From: Ferruginibacter sp.
GTDB lineage: Bacteria > Bacteroidota > Bacteroidia > Chitinophagales > Chitinophagaceae
Reading direction: 5' to 3'
Length of the DNA stretch: 64,000 nt
Assembly: GCA_014379625.1 (NCBI GenBank)
Contig: JACMLJ010000045.1
Location: 148,554-212,553, forward strand
Of the stretch, positions 1 through 8,771 are shown in pieces. The translations under genes and the position numbers were made by a program. The notes under the pieces are model-generated. The model was not told the origin of the DNA and searched no databases. It was given only the letters and a program-made list of their open reading frames with translations. Within the stretch, counting starts at the first letter, position 1. Each line of letters begins with the position of its first letter.

Positions 1-2106
1 CAGACTAGTGATGATAACTTTCCCTACATTGGTGGTTGAGCCTGTAATTCCAATCGATTCGGCTGTAGCAGCACCACCATTTTTATTGGCAAAGCTCCAA
101 CCTGTTGTATTTAAATCAAAAGTTGGGTTCGTGATCATATTTGTGCCGGGAGGGGGAAGGACAGGCGTAACTGTCAGGAGCTGTGATACGCTCTTGGCCA
201 GGTTAGTATTGGCATCGCCTGCCTGGTTGGCTGTAATTGTAGCGGTGCCTGCACCTACAAGGTGTATCTTGCCTGCAACAATGGTTGCCACAGTTGTTCT
301 TGAACTGGTGTAGGTAATTGGTAAACCGGCGCTTGAAGTTGCACCCGGATCAAAGTCCGCACTGCCCGTAACCTTTATGGGAAGTTCATAAAAAGTAATT
401 GTTTGCAATACCTTGGTTCCATCGTAACCATAACCTGTAATTGCAAAATTATAAGGATTTTCATCCCCATCGCTGTTGGTAATACGTATCGTGTCGGTAT
501 ATACACCCGTGGCGGCAGTAGTTAATGTAACCTGGAATGTAGCTGAACCATTGGCCGCAACAGTAGCCGGGGCGTCGGTTGTAATTGAATACGCCGGGCC
601 CGCAACAGACACTTTGGGCGTGCCGGTTAAGTTAAGTGCCAGGTCGCCTATATTTTCGATAGTAAATGTGACGGTCTTGGGTGTAGTGGAAGCCACATCA
701 CCAAAATCAAAGCTACCGGTATTGTCAATAATTTCCGTTGAACCCTGCCTGACGATCATTTCGGTGCGGGGAACCACAGTCGGAAATTCGTAAGCACCCA
801 TATCGGTAGAGAAACCTACCGGCCGGGACACTCCCACTATATCTTTTTGAGCGAACTGACCTGGGATATTGCTGCCGTTATTTAATGCAGGGTTGGTATT
901 TTTTAAACGAAAATCTGCGGTAGCATCTGTTGCACGGTTTTCAAACTGTGGTGCCGTGGTAACGGTGATATCATGGGGGCCTTTTTTATATGCCGGTCCA
1001 TTATAATATAAATTGTAGTCGTAGATAGTATTGGCGTCATTGCCATTGCAATTACCGCCGGTACGCGCATACATGATATTATTGTATATTTTAACATCCG
1101 AGCATTGGTTGGCATCTATTTCGGGGTAACCTACCACAGTGCCGTTGTTGTAGGCTGTGTTATTAATAATGTCTACATGGGCAGCTTTATAAGCATGTAC
1201 ACCGCCGCCGCCATTGTTATAGCTTACATTGTTTTCTACCAGGTAACGTCCAATATACGGGGCAACGGTGGTGCCGTTGCCAATATTCACATCCAGGATA
1301 ATTCCGTTCCCATCACTTAATGCGTTGATCCTTTCCCAGGGGATGAGGGTTTTGTTATTATGTACTATGTTATTGCGAATAAACATTTTGTAGGATGTTA
1401 TCGTATCGATACTTTTTGGGTCAAGTATACTCATTCCGCTTCCGGCATACATCGAGTACCAGCAATTATTGTAGACAAGGTTGTTTTCAATGGTGATATA
1501 ATCGCAATTTGAACCGCCAATTCCTCCACCGGTATCATGGATTTTGCAATTTCGTATTATAACGTGGTGAGGGTTTTCCGAACCACTTATATCAATAGAC
1601 CCACAATTAAATGAGGAAATTTTGGGCCAATCTTTAATACCGTTCTCGTAATCCTGCCAGGTTTGGTAAGCATCCGCATAGTTTAAACTGGCATTGGCGC
1701 CCTCTATTTCAATGCCGTCAATAACAATATAAGAAGCCTTAATAGCGATTGCTCTCCAAACCTGGTAAGTCAGGCCGCTCAAATGAAGCATTTTTGGCGT
1801 ATGTCCCGGAAATGGCTTATAGGTAATATAATTTCCCGCAGTGCCGGAACGGGTTATAGTTACTATGCTTTGGTTACTATTATTGGTTGCGATGTAAGTA
1901 CCGTTCATGATAAATACAGTATCGCCGGGGTTGGTTAAATTGGATGCTGCCTGTATGCTTAGTTTTGCCGCACCCGCCGAAAGGCCGTTATTGGAATTGT
2001 TCCCGTTTACGGCATCTACATAATAGTTGGTTGCCAATACAGGGGAAATAAAAATGATGGTCAAAACTGCAAGCACAGTTAAATTCTGGAGTAATTTTCT
2101 TTTCAT
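1..2106 (-). CDS. Secreted right-handed beta-helix protein, 3' end beyond window
   Basis: The minus frame is open from an ATG at 2106 to the window edge, giving 702 visible codons and no stop. It begins MKRKLLQNLTVLAVL, a signal peptide. Residues of about 26-390 have the YYVDAVNGNN...NPGDTVFIMNGTY start and Asn-rich IENN/IRNN repeats of parallel beta-helix pectate-lyase-like proteins. Next comes a choice-of-anchor D type domain (FDFGDVASTTPKTVTFTIEN), then an MBG/Ig-like repeat (TITANQAGDAN), then the start of what looks like a carbohydrate-binding module (NPTFDLNTTGWSF). It is probably an extracellular polysaccharide lyase or glycan-binding protein. The catalytic family cannot be set because I see no diagnostic lyase residues. 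It lies downstream of the susD fragment and may be the last gene of the decayed locus. Confidence 0.8.
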   Translation of the reverse strand, partial: MKRKLLQNLTVLAVLTIIFISPVLATNYYVDAVNGNNSNNGLSAGAAKLSIQAASNLTNPGDTVFIMNGTYIATNNSNQSIVTITRSGTAGNYITYKPFPGHTPKMLHLSGLTYQVWRAIAIKASYIVIDGIEIEGANASLNYADAYQTWQDYENGIKDWPKISSFNCGSIDISGSENPHHVIIRNCKIHDTGGGIGGSNCDYITIENNLVYNNCWYSMYAGSGMSILDPKSIDTITSYKMFIRNNIVHNNKTLIPWERINALSDGNGIILDVNIGNGTTVAPYIGRYLVENNVSYNNGGGGVHAYKAAHVDIINNTAYNNGTVVGYPEIDANQCSDVKIYNNIMYARTGGNCNGNDANTIYDYNLYYNGPAYKKGPHDITVTTAPQFENRATDATADFRLKNTNPALNNGSNIPGQFAQKDIVGVSRPVGFSTDMGAYEFPTVVPRTEMIVRQGSTEIIDNTGSFDFGDVASTTPKTVTFTIENIGDLALNLTGTPKVSVAGPAYSITTDAPATVAANGSATFQVTLTTAATGVYTDTIRITNSDGDENPYNFAITGYGYDGTKVLQTITFYELPIKVTGSADFDPGATSSAGLPITYTSSRTTVATIVAGKIHLVGAGTATITANQAGDANTNLAKSVSQLLTVTPVLPPPGTNMITNPTFDLNTTGWSFANKNGGAATAESIGITGSTTNVGKVIITSL

Positions 2107-2370
2107 GTTCGTGACTTATTAAATTAGATGTATAATGGTTTAATATTAAGCTTAAAATGAGGATTCAATTGATGACCCGATAGTCATGGTTTGTTTGAGT
2201 GCATCCGCTAACGCTATATACTGCTAGTTTGCCATTCTTAAAACCACCTGTTAAAATGTATAGCGGCCCTTCCTAAACCGATGACTCCGACCAAATGTTA
2301 CAAGAAAATAAAGAGCTAAGTTTTGGGCCTGTTTTGCTATGATAAAGGGCGTAAATAAATTATAAATTTA

Positions 2371-2835
2371 TTACACCAGACCGGGTTTAGGTGTACTATT
2401 AACCGACCCGCCATCCTTGCTGCCAAAATAAACCTGAACAGGCTTTGTAACAGCGCTAAGGGTTGAAAGACGGCCCATATTGGTTACAATATTTAATGCT
2501 AAGCGGGAGGTACGGCCAGGGCATGGGTTTTCGGGGTTACCATCTGAAGTTGGGGCTGTAATGAGTTTTCCGGTAGATAATACCTCATAAGCATCTGACA
2601 TATCCCTGTATGAGGTAATACCAATTTGCCCCTTATTGAAACCAATCGGGTAATTGGCGACTTCAGAAGGATTGGAAGCAGCCCCGCCACCGGTAAATAT
2701 TATTTTGGCATTATCAAATGCCCTCAATAACGTGGAACAATGGGTATATAAGGCATATTCCTTTTGGGGTAAATCAACTACAGTTTTAGCGGCGTCTGCG
2801 GCATCCTTCCACCGGGATAAATGAATGTTGTTCAT
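2371..2835 (-). pseudogene. SusD-family fragment (central part only)
   Basis: The 154-codon reading frame starts at SRWKDAADAAKTVVDL and continues YALYTHCSTLLRAFDNAKIIF and YRDMSDAYEV. This is the conserved middle of RagB/SusD lipoproteins, where a helix is followed by the 'Y.LY.dY..LF....N.EvIF' block. Full SusD proteins are about 500-600 residues with a signal peptide and lipobox. Here the N-terminal half and the C-terminal third are missing, and the region near NPENPCPGRTSRLALN looks scrambled before a recognisable VYFGSKDGG. I infer a deletion remnant of a glycan-binding outer-membrane lipoprotein. It lies just downstream of fecR, where a susC-susD pair would normally stand. Confidence 0.7.
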
Positions 2836-3510
2836 AATAGCATTTCGTTTTAATTCATTATTATTGAATAATTAATCAATATTATTTAAAGGTAATGATT
2901 TAATAAATTGAACCCCGAATAATCCCTGACTATTTTTTTAAAACATTTCAGGCGATACCCATCATCGTAATAAATCCTTTGCCGTGCAGGAATTTCTTTA
3001 GAAGCTCAACGGAATTGCCCGTAGCCGAGGATGCATGCACATTTTATTCTCATTTTGGTAAGCATCCCGGCTAATTAGCAACACAATGGATGGCTTTATT
3101 TTTTTCAAAATAAATTAACCGAGCGTACCGATAAATTGTGCTGGTTGCTGTAAAACATTGATTAAATGAATGACGAAGACTTAAGGGGTTACCCTAACCT
3201 TTATTAAAAAAAATAAAAAAGATTTAGTGGAAATAGTATAGGTCTGCCTGCCATCAGGCGGTTGGTGAAACCTAACCGTTGCGACCAAAATTCTCAATGG
3301 CCGCTCAAATTTTCCATGTTAAAATCCGAGACAAAAGAGATATTGAAAAGGAAATGATTTAAATAAATTACAAAACAACTTAGTATCAATATTTGCCAGT
3401 AAAAAATAGCTGGCTTTGCAAAGGCTTTTCCATTAAGGGTTCCAGCCCCTGAATCCTGAGCTTGTCGAAGGGGGAGAAGGATTGTGGTGTACAGTACTAT
3501 TCATTTAAGC
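2836..3510. other. Intergenic, no gene seen
   Basis: This 675-bp AT-rich gap lies between the susD fragment and fecR. I see no convincing ORF or RNA. It contains CCTGAGCTTGTCGAAGG at about 3457-3473, a short motif that I recall recurring in intergenic DNA of many bacteria. Under an ECF-sigma/FecR arrangement a susC gene would be expected here, and no susC-like peptide remains. Confidence 0.5.
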
Positions 3511-4566
3511 CTAATTACACCCTTTTCCTTTTAAGTTTATAGTGGTGCCTCTCACCTCATAGGAAGATAAAGGGAAAGACTGGCAGATGATTTCTAACTT
3601 TTTATATAAGCCCTGTTTTGTTATATCCCCGGTAAAATGACAGTTCACCATATTTTTACTTTCGGTTATAATTTCTATACCGTATGCTTTTTTTAACGAT
3701 CCTAATACTTTACTCAACGGCACATCATCAAATATAAAATTTACCGTGTCCGTTTTAATATATTCATTCATCAACTGTGGTTCTTCAACAAGTGAGGTTA
3801 TGAACTGGCTATTGCTGGCATCATAAGTTACCATTTGATTGGAGGTAAGGATAACAGTGCCGGGGTGAAAATTATTGCCCGCACTTTTTATTCTTGTATC
3901 CTGCTTGTAAACTGAAACCTTTCCGCTAACTACGGCGATTTCAAATTTGTTGGCAGACTTGTCCCGGTGAATACGAAAACTGGTTCCTAGTACTTCTGTA
4001 ACCAATCCCTCAGTATGTACCATGAAGTGTTGGGCGGGATTGCGAAAGACCTTAAAAAACGCATTTCCGGTTAAGTATACCTCCCTGGAATTACTTGTAA
4101 AAGTTCGGGGATAATATAAGGTAGCTTTGGGCTGCAACCCTACCGTTGAACCATCTGCTAAAGTAATTTCCTGTTCAGTTGCACCCTGGTTGGTAAGCGA
4201 AATATAAGCAGGGGGAATTGATGTGTTGCCTGCAGCGAAATCATTTGAAGTATTTGTTTTGGTAAAATAATACCATCCGGCCGACACAAATAATAAAACC
4301 GAAGCGGCAATAGCCAGACTGTAAATAATCCTAAGGTTGACGAAAGGTTTAGATGATTTAATAGAAGGTACCTGCTCTATAGCAATACCGCCGGAAAGGT
4401 TTGACCATATTTTAGCCTGTATCAGATCTTTTTCATCCTCAGATATTTCAAGTTTACTCCGGTCAATCAGGTGTTGATACCATTTAAGCACTTTCGCTTC
4501 TTCCTGCGGGGAACATTCGCCCAAAAGATATTTTTGAAGTAACCTGTCAAAATTGTGTTGGCTCAT
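3511..4566 (-). CDS. FecR-family anti-sigma factor
   Basis: 351 residues from the start MSQHNFDRLLQKYL at 4566; an upstream in-frame ATG at 4620 would add 18 residues unlike the family. A cytoplasmic N-terminal domain (about 1-80) is followed by one membrane span (IIYSLAIAASVLLFVSAGWYYF). A periplasmic FecR domain comes next (ITLADGSTVGLQPKATLYYP, VTEVLGTSFRI), then a C-terminal DUF4974/secretin-TonB short-N-like domain (FIFDDVPLSKVLGSLKKAYGIEI). It should hold an ECF sigma factor at the inner membrane and release it when a TonB-dependent transducer signals. The partner sigma is probably the gene at 7534-8094, although a GH92 gene separates them. The expected susC is absent, so the input to this switch may be lost or supplied from elsewhere. 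Confidence 0.92.
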   Translation of the reverse strand: MSQHNFDRLLQKYLLGECSPQEEAKVLKWYQHLIDRSKLEISEDEKDLIQAKIWSNLSGGIAIEQVPSIKSSKPFVNLRIIYSLAIAASVLLFVSAGWYYFTKTNTSNDFAAGNTSIPPAYISLTNQGATEQEITLADGSTVGLQPKATLYYPRTFTSNSREVYLTGNAFFKVFRNPAQHFMVHTEGLVTEVLGTSFRIHRDKSANKFEIAVVSGKVSVYKQDTRIKSAGNNFHPGTVILTSNQMVTYDASNSQFITSLVEEPQLMNEYIKTDTVNFIFDDVPLSKVLGSLKKAYGIEIITESKNMVNCHFTGDITKQGLYKKLEIICQSFPLSSYEVRGTTINLKGKGCN

Positions 4567-4691
4567 GTAAATTAGATTATTATAATCAATGACGGTAGAG
4601 GTATAGCAATCCCTAAACAATACTAAAATACTTCAAGTTTACACAAAAAAATTTAGAAAACTTTTTAAATATTGTTTATGTAGTGCAGTTA

Positions 4692-6938
4692 TCACAGCGG
4701 TAATTGGCTGTTACCCCAGTTGGCCGGCATATTACCCATGTCAAATTCTATAACTCCTCCATTAATAATTTCCTGGTGCTTAATCCACGAGCGGTCAAAA
4801 TATTTACCATTTAACTTCGCCGACTGAATATAGATATTTACCCCGGAAGCATTGTTTGCAATTATTTTAAACTTTTTACCATTGGGCAGATTAAAGATAG
4901 TTTCGTTAAATACCGGGCTTCCGATCAGGTAAATGTCCTGGCCGGCCACCGGAAAGATGCCCATCGCGCTAAAAACAAACCATGAAGATAAAGCGCCGCT
5001 ATCATCCTGCCCCGGAAGTCCATTATTAAATGAATTATAGGACTTTTCAAGAATTGTTCGTACCCGCAATGCTGTTTTATTCTGCATTCCAGCATAATTA
5101 TAGCTGTAGGGTACCAAAAACAATGGTTCATTTGATAGGTGAAATCGTTTTTGGTCGAAAAACTCATCCAGCCTTTCCCTAAACTTTTGTGCACCGCCAT
5201 GCCTGGAAATAAGTCCCTGCATATCGTGCGGTACATAATAACTATACATTTCTGAACCACCTTCATAAAAATAAGGGTCATTCCAGATTGCAACCCCTTT
5301 TGTTCCATTGAGGGTAAAATCAGGTTGCCATCTGCCTGTGGAATCTTTAGCCCAAAAATAGCCAATAGAATCGTTGAAAAGTGTGAATACATTCGATGCC
5401 CGCTTAATCAATTTGTTGTGTATTTCCATCTCCCCCATTTGTTTTGCAACCTGCGCTATGCAATAATCGTTATAACAATATTCCATCGTTCTCGAACTGG
5501 CTCCTTTTATATTTTCCCGGGTAATATTATAACCATACCGGAGATAATCTGTTAAGTAGCGTCCCTTCATTGCAGGGTCGTCGGACTCTACGGTAGCATT
5601 CTTCAAAATCGCCGCAAAGGCTTTCTTTTTATTAAAGCCTTTTAAACCTTTTGCAAATGCGTCGGCAAAAACAACATCGGCATTCGTACCGCCCTGTTGT
5701 TTAGCATAGTGACCGGCTACCCAGCCATCAGGCAGCCAACCAAGATGTTCATATGTATCGAGTAAACTGACTAAAATATCTACTTGCTTTTTAGGATAGA
5801 ATAATGTGAATAAAGGCATTACCGACCGAAAGACATCCCAGATACAGTAGTGATCCCAATAGTTGGGCTTACCTGAACTCCAGCCCGGGTTTTCGCCAGT
5901 AATATCAGTGGGCATTAACAAGGTATTTCGCAAACAGGAATAAAATATCTTTTGCTGGGCCGGAGTTCCTCCCTTTACCTCTATTACCTTCAGGTAATTG
6001 TTCCATTCGGTAAACGCTGCAATTTGCGCTGCCTCGAAATCCCAACCCGGGATTTCAATTAAATTCTGTTTGGCTTTGTCAATACTGATATAAGAAATAG
6101 CAAGTTTTAGCTTAATCTTGTCGCCATTAAGCAGGTTAAAACTTGCATAAAGCCCTATTGAATCACCATTAATTTTTGCTCCATTCCTCATCAAACTATC
6201 GCTGCCCCAGGTTCCGGATTTTTCAAATGAATGGTCAAACACGCCATAAAAATAAATGATATAGGGTGCTTCAGCTCCCCATCCACCCTTAAACGAGGCC
6301 TTTCCTGAAAAAGCATCATTTCCTTCAATTTGTGCCATCGCACCAACACATTTTGAAGTGCTGTTTGCAAGTTTTATATCATTCTTTACACTCCTGTTCA
6401 AAGAGTGAGAAACATCCATTAAAATATTGGCTTTAAAAGAATTTCGTTCTAACGAATCGAAAAACTGGTACTGGTGAAAACCTACTTTTTTGCTTGCCGT
6501 GAGCTTTACTTTGATAGTTCCTGAGGCATATTGTTGGGTAAGCTGGTAATAGCCCGGTTTGGCAGATTCATCAGATCGGACGGATGAAAAAATACCGGGT
6601 TTATTGATTTCTCCAATGGAAGGTATAACAAGTATATTTCCATACCGGGCACCCCCACCGGTGCCACTGGTATGGGTATGGCTAAAGCCGATAATAGGCC
6701 GGGTAGCACTGTAGCCGTTATTGGCCTGCGGCCTTCTTGTATCAGGACTAAGTTTAACCATGCCGAATGGTACACATGCTCCGGGTACAACGTTTCCCTC
6801 TTCGCTCCCCAAAAAAGGATTCACTAAAGAACCGGGGTTGAATGGTAAATTACTGGTGCTATTTGCATGTTGAGCAAAGGAAATATGCGCTGCACATACA
6901 AAAAAAAAGAAGGTAACTGGAAATAAGTATGATTTCAT
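4692..6938 (-). CDS. GH92 alpha-mannosidase, secreted
   Basis: 748 residues, about the usual GH92 length, with signal peptide MKSYLFPVTFFFFVCAAHISFAQ. GH92 motifs in order are VNPFLGSEEGNVVPGA.VPFGMVKLSPDTR, GFSHTHTSGTGGG, a CIWDVFRSVMPLF block, GGTNADVVFADAFAKG, and PGQDDSGALSSWFVFSAMGI followed by IGSPVF. Family members are Ca2+-dependent exo-alpha-mannosidases, mostly alpha-1,2, acting on N-glycans or mannans in the periplasm or at the cell surface. The linkage specificity cannot be read here. The gene sits between the sigma and fecR genes on the same strand. That is an unusual place for a glycosidase and suggests rearrangement of a sigma/anti-sigma locus. Confidence 0.93.
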   Translation of the reverse strand: MKSYLFPVTFFFFVCAAHISFAQHANSTSNLPFNPGSLVNPFLGSEEGNVVPGACVPFGMVKLSPDTRRPQANNGYSATRPIIGFSHTHTSGTGGGARYGNILVIPSIGEINKPGIFSSVRSDESAKPGYYQLTQQYASGTIKVKLTASKKVGFHQYQFFDSLERNSFKANILMDVSHSLNRSVKNDIKLANSTSKCVGAMAQIEGNDAFSGKASFKGGWGAEAPYIIYFYGVFDHSFEKSGTWGSDSLMRNGAKINGDSIGLYASFNLLNGDKIKLKLAISYISIDKAKQNLIEIPGWDFEAAQIAAFTEWNNYLKVIEVKGGTPAQQKIFYSCLRNTLLMPTDITGENPGWSSGKPNYWDHYCIWDVFRSVMPLFTLFYPKKQVDILVSLLDTYEHLGWLPDGWVAGHYAKQQGGTNADVVFADAFAKGLKGFNKKKAFAAILKNATVESDDPAMKGRYLTDYLRYGYNITRENIKGASSRTMEYCYNDYCIAQVAKQMGEMEIHNKLIKRASNVFTLFNDSIGYFWAKDSTGRWQPDFTLNGTKGVAIWNDPYFYEGGSEMYSYYVPHDMQGLISRHGGAQKFRERLDEFFDQKRFHLSNEPLFLVPYSYNYAGMQNKTALRVRTILEKSYNSFNNGLPGQDDSGALSSWFVFSAMGIFPVAGQDIYLIGSPVFNETIFNLPNGKKFKIIANNASGVNIYIQSAKLNGKYFDRSWIKHQEIINGGVIEFDMGNMPANWGNSQLPL

Positions 6939-7533
6939 TTTAAAAAATTATTCTTTAACGGTTACAGCAACAGGCATGCGGGATATTCTTTGTGGTTGGT
7001 GAAAATACTTAACTATTCACCTACCCTACCCGGGGTTTTAATTTACCTACTTAATTCCGCCCGAACTCTTTAGCCCCAATCAAATTTGAACTGTCTTTTT
7101 TATCGCGCATTTTGATCTTTTTCTATAATGTAATAAAATATAGCCTTGTGCAGGCCAAAGTCTTATTTTTTTTCAGAGATTGGCATCCGAAATAATTCAT
7201 GACCTGGTAAATCCTGCAAATGAAAGGAATAGCAGGAAAATGAAGCAATAAGTTTATTTTTCACGGATGTTTCATTTTAAATATTGAACCCGGGTAACAC
7301 ATTATACATCTGCGAATACCTGCACCGGTTGCGCATATCTCTTTTGTATCGCGGCCAAGCAATTGTAAACCTGGCAAACGGACAATACCCAATAGCAATA
7401 AATCGCATATATCTACAAAATAACTGAATGCAGCAACAATGGCCAGGCTGCACAGTATGCTGTACGCCACTATTTTTACCATGACGGCAACCTGGCATTT
7501 ATCCCGAATGGATTACAGAACAGGTGGAATTTT
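6939..7533. other. Intergenic gap, doubtful small ORF
   Basis: This 595-bp gap lies between the sigma gene and GH92. A 73-codon minus-strand frame at 7261-7482 encodes one hydrophobic stretch (VAYSILCSLAIVAAFSYF). It overlaps another equally long frame and shows no family signature, so I do not call it as a gene. No terminator or repeat stands out. Confidence 0.4.
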
Positions 7534-8094
7534 TTAAAAGACCCAACTTAAAAAACCCTTTAAATGTTGTCGTAATAATTTAAGCGACCTCGACAGATGG
7601 TATTCAATGGCTTTTTCCGAGAGATGGAGTTGGGTGGCTATTTCCTTTACAGATTTTTCTTCAAAACGGCTGAGCCTGAAAACAGTTTGGGTTTTTTCGG
7701 GCAACTGGTGCAAAAGCTTTTCTACGGTGCTGATGAGTTGATGGTGGTCCAGTTTTTCTTCACCTGCATTTGTTTCCGGTGATTCATCCGGTAAGAATAC
7801 TTTCCTTTTCTTTATAGACGCTTTTTGCCGGAAATAGTCGATAATCGTATTACGGATGGATACGGTCAGGTAGGCTCCGATATTGTTAATCATTACCTGT
7901 TCCCTGTTTTTCCATATCCTTTCAAAAACGGTTTGTACCATTTCTTCTGCGTCCTGTTTGGAATCCGTTTGTTTTAAAGCCACACTATATAACCTGAACC
8001 AATACCTGTTATAAATTTCTTCAAATGCAGCAATATTCCCTTTTTTAAAAGAAATTAGTAAAGCAGCATCGTCTATAGTATGAAAGTTATCCAT
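7534..8094 (-). CDS. ECF RNA polymerase sigma factor
   Basis: 186 residues. Region 2 is visible as IAAFEEIYNRYWFRLYSVA with DAEEMVQTVFERIWKNRE, the core-binding and -10 recognition helices. Region 4 is LLHQLPEKTQTVFRLSRFEEKSVKEIA followed by the helix-turn-helix LSEKAIEYHLSRSLKLLRQHL. It belongs to the Bacteroidota ECF group normally encoded beside fecR and susCD genes, where it drives transcription of the transport genes once released from FecR. Here the FecR partner (3511-4566) lies beyond a GH92 gene. The end of the protein (LKGFLSWVF) is hydrophobic but within normal variation. Confidence 0.93.
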   Translation of the reverse strand: MDNFHTIDDAALLISFKKGNIAAFEEIYNRYWFRLYSVALKQTDSKQDAEEMVQTVFERIWKNREQVMINNIGAYLTVSIRNTIIDYFRQKASIKKRKVFLPDESPETNAGEEKLDHHQLISTVEKLLHQLPEKTQTVFRLSRFEEKSVKEIATQLHLSEKAIEYHLSRSLKLLRQHLKGFLSWVF

Positions 8095-8771
8095 TCGGTC
8101 AAAAAAAATATACCCGCTATTTATTTTTTTTAGCTTACACTTTCACTTTTTAAAAAGTTCTGCTTTTTAAAATTCATAAGGATAACAAAATTGCTGAAAA
8201 ATTATTTATTTACGGCTTTGCAATTGAATCGCTCCATTTCCAAAGAATTACGCATTGATAATACTCCCAGGGTAATTATGTTAACATAAGCAGTAGGTGA
8301 AAACTGTCACAAAGTAATATTTTTTGCCCAAAAAAATAATAACTTCTATTTAATGATAATACTGCACCCGGGTAAATAACGAATGTAAATCCTGTTCCGG
8401 ACACCTATCCAAAAAAAACAAACAAAAATTGTTTCCTTCCGGAAATTACTTACGACAAATATAAAACCGGGTAAAGCGCCCGGATCAAACCGGATTTCAA
8501 AATGGTCATTAGAAGAATGCCTGCACGCCAGTTAAAAAAAAGGCCCCCCGGAAAAGAACTAAGCTGAAATCCAAAAAACATTAAGCAAAAGATCAAAATT
8601 TTTACCGCACTAAAAATTAAACCGCGGGAAATTTTATAAATATGGATTTATCCAGCTGAGTAGAAGAAACCCAAAACGAACCAGCTTTTTCACAAAAAAC
8701 AGGAGAAGTTGGAGTGGCAATTTTTTTTGTACCAGACTTTTCCTCATTAATAATCAATTAAACCTTCAGCT
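8095..8771. other. Divergent intergenic region, no gene seen
   Basis: This 677-bp AT-rich region lies between the divergent sigma gene and the haem-motif lipoprotein gene. It must hold both promoters. I see no clean TAnnTTTG box, no repeat family and no ORF worth calling. Confidence 0.4.

Noticed and set aside
4925..5392. 155-residue minus-strand ORF
   Set aside because: It is an out-of-frame shadow of the GH92 gene on the same strand.
7261..7482. Small membrane protein between sigma and GH92
   Set aside because: There is no family signature and an equally long frame overlaps; chance is more likely.
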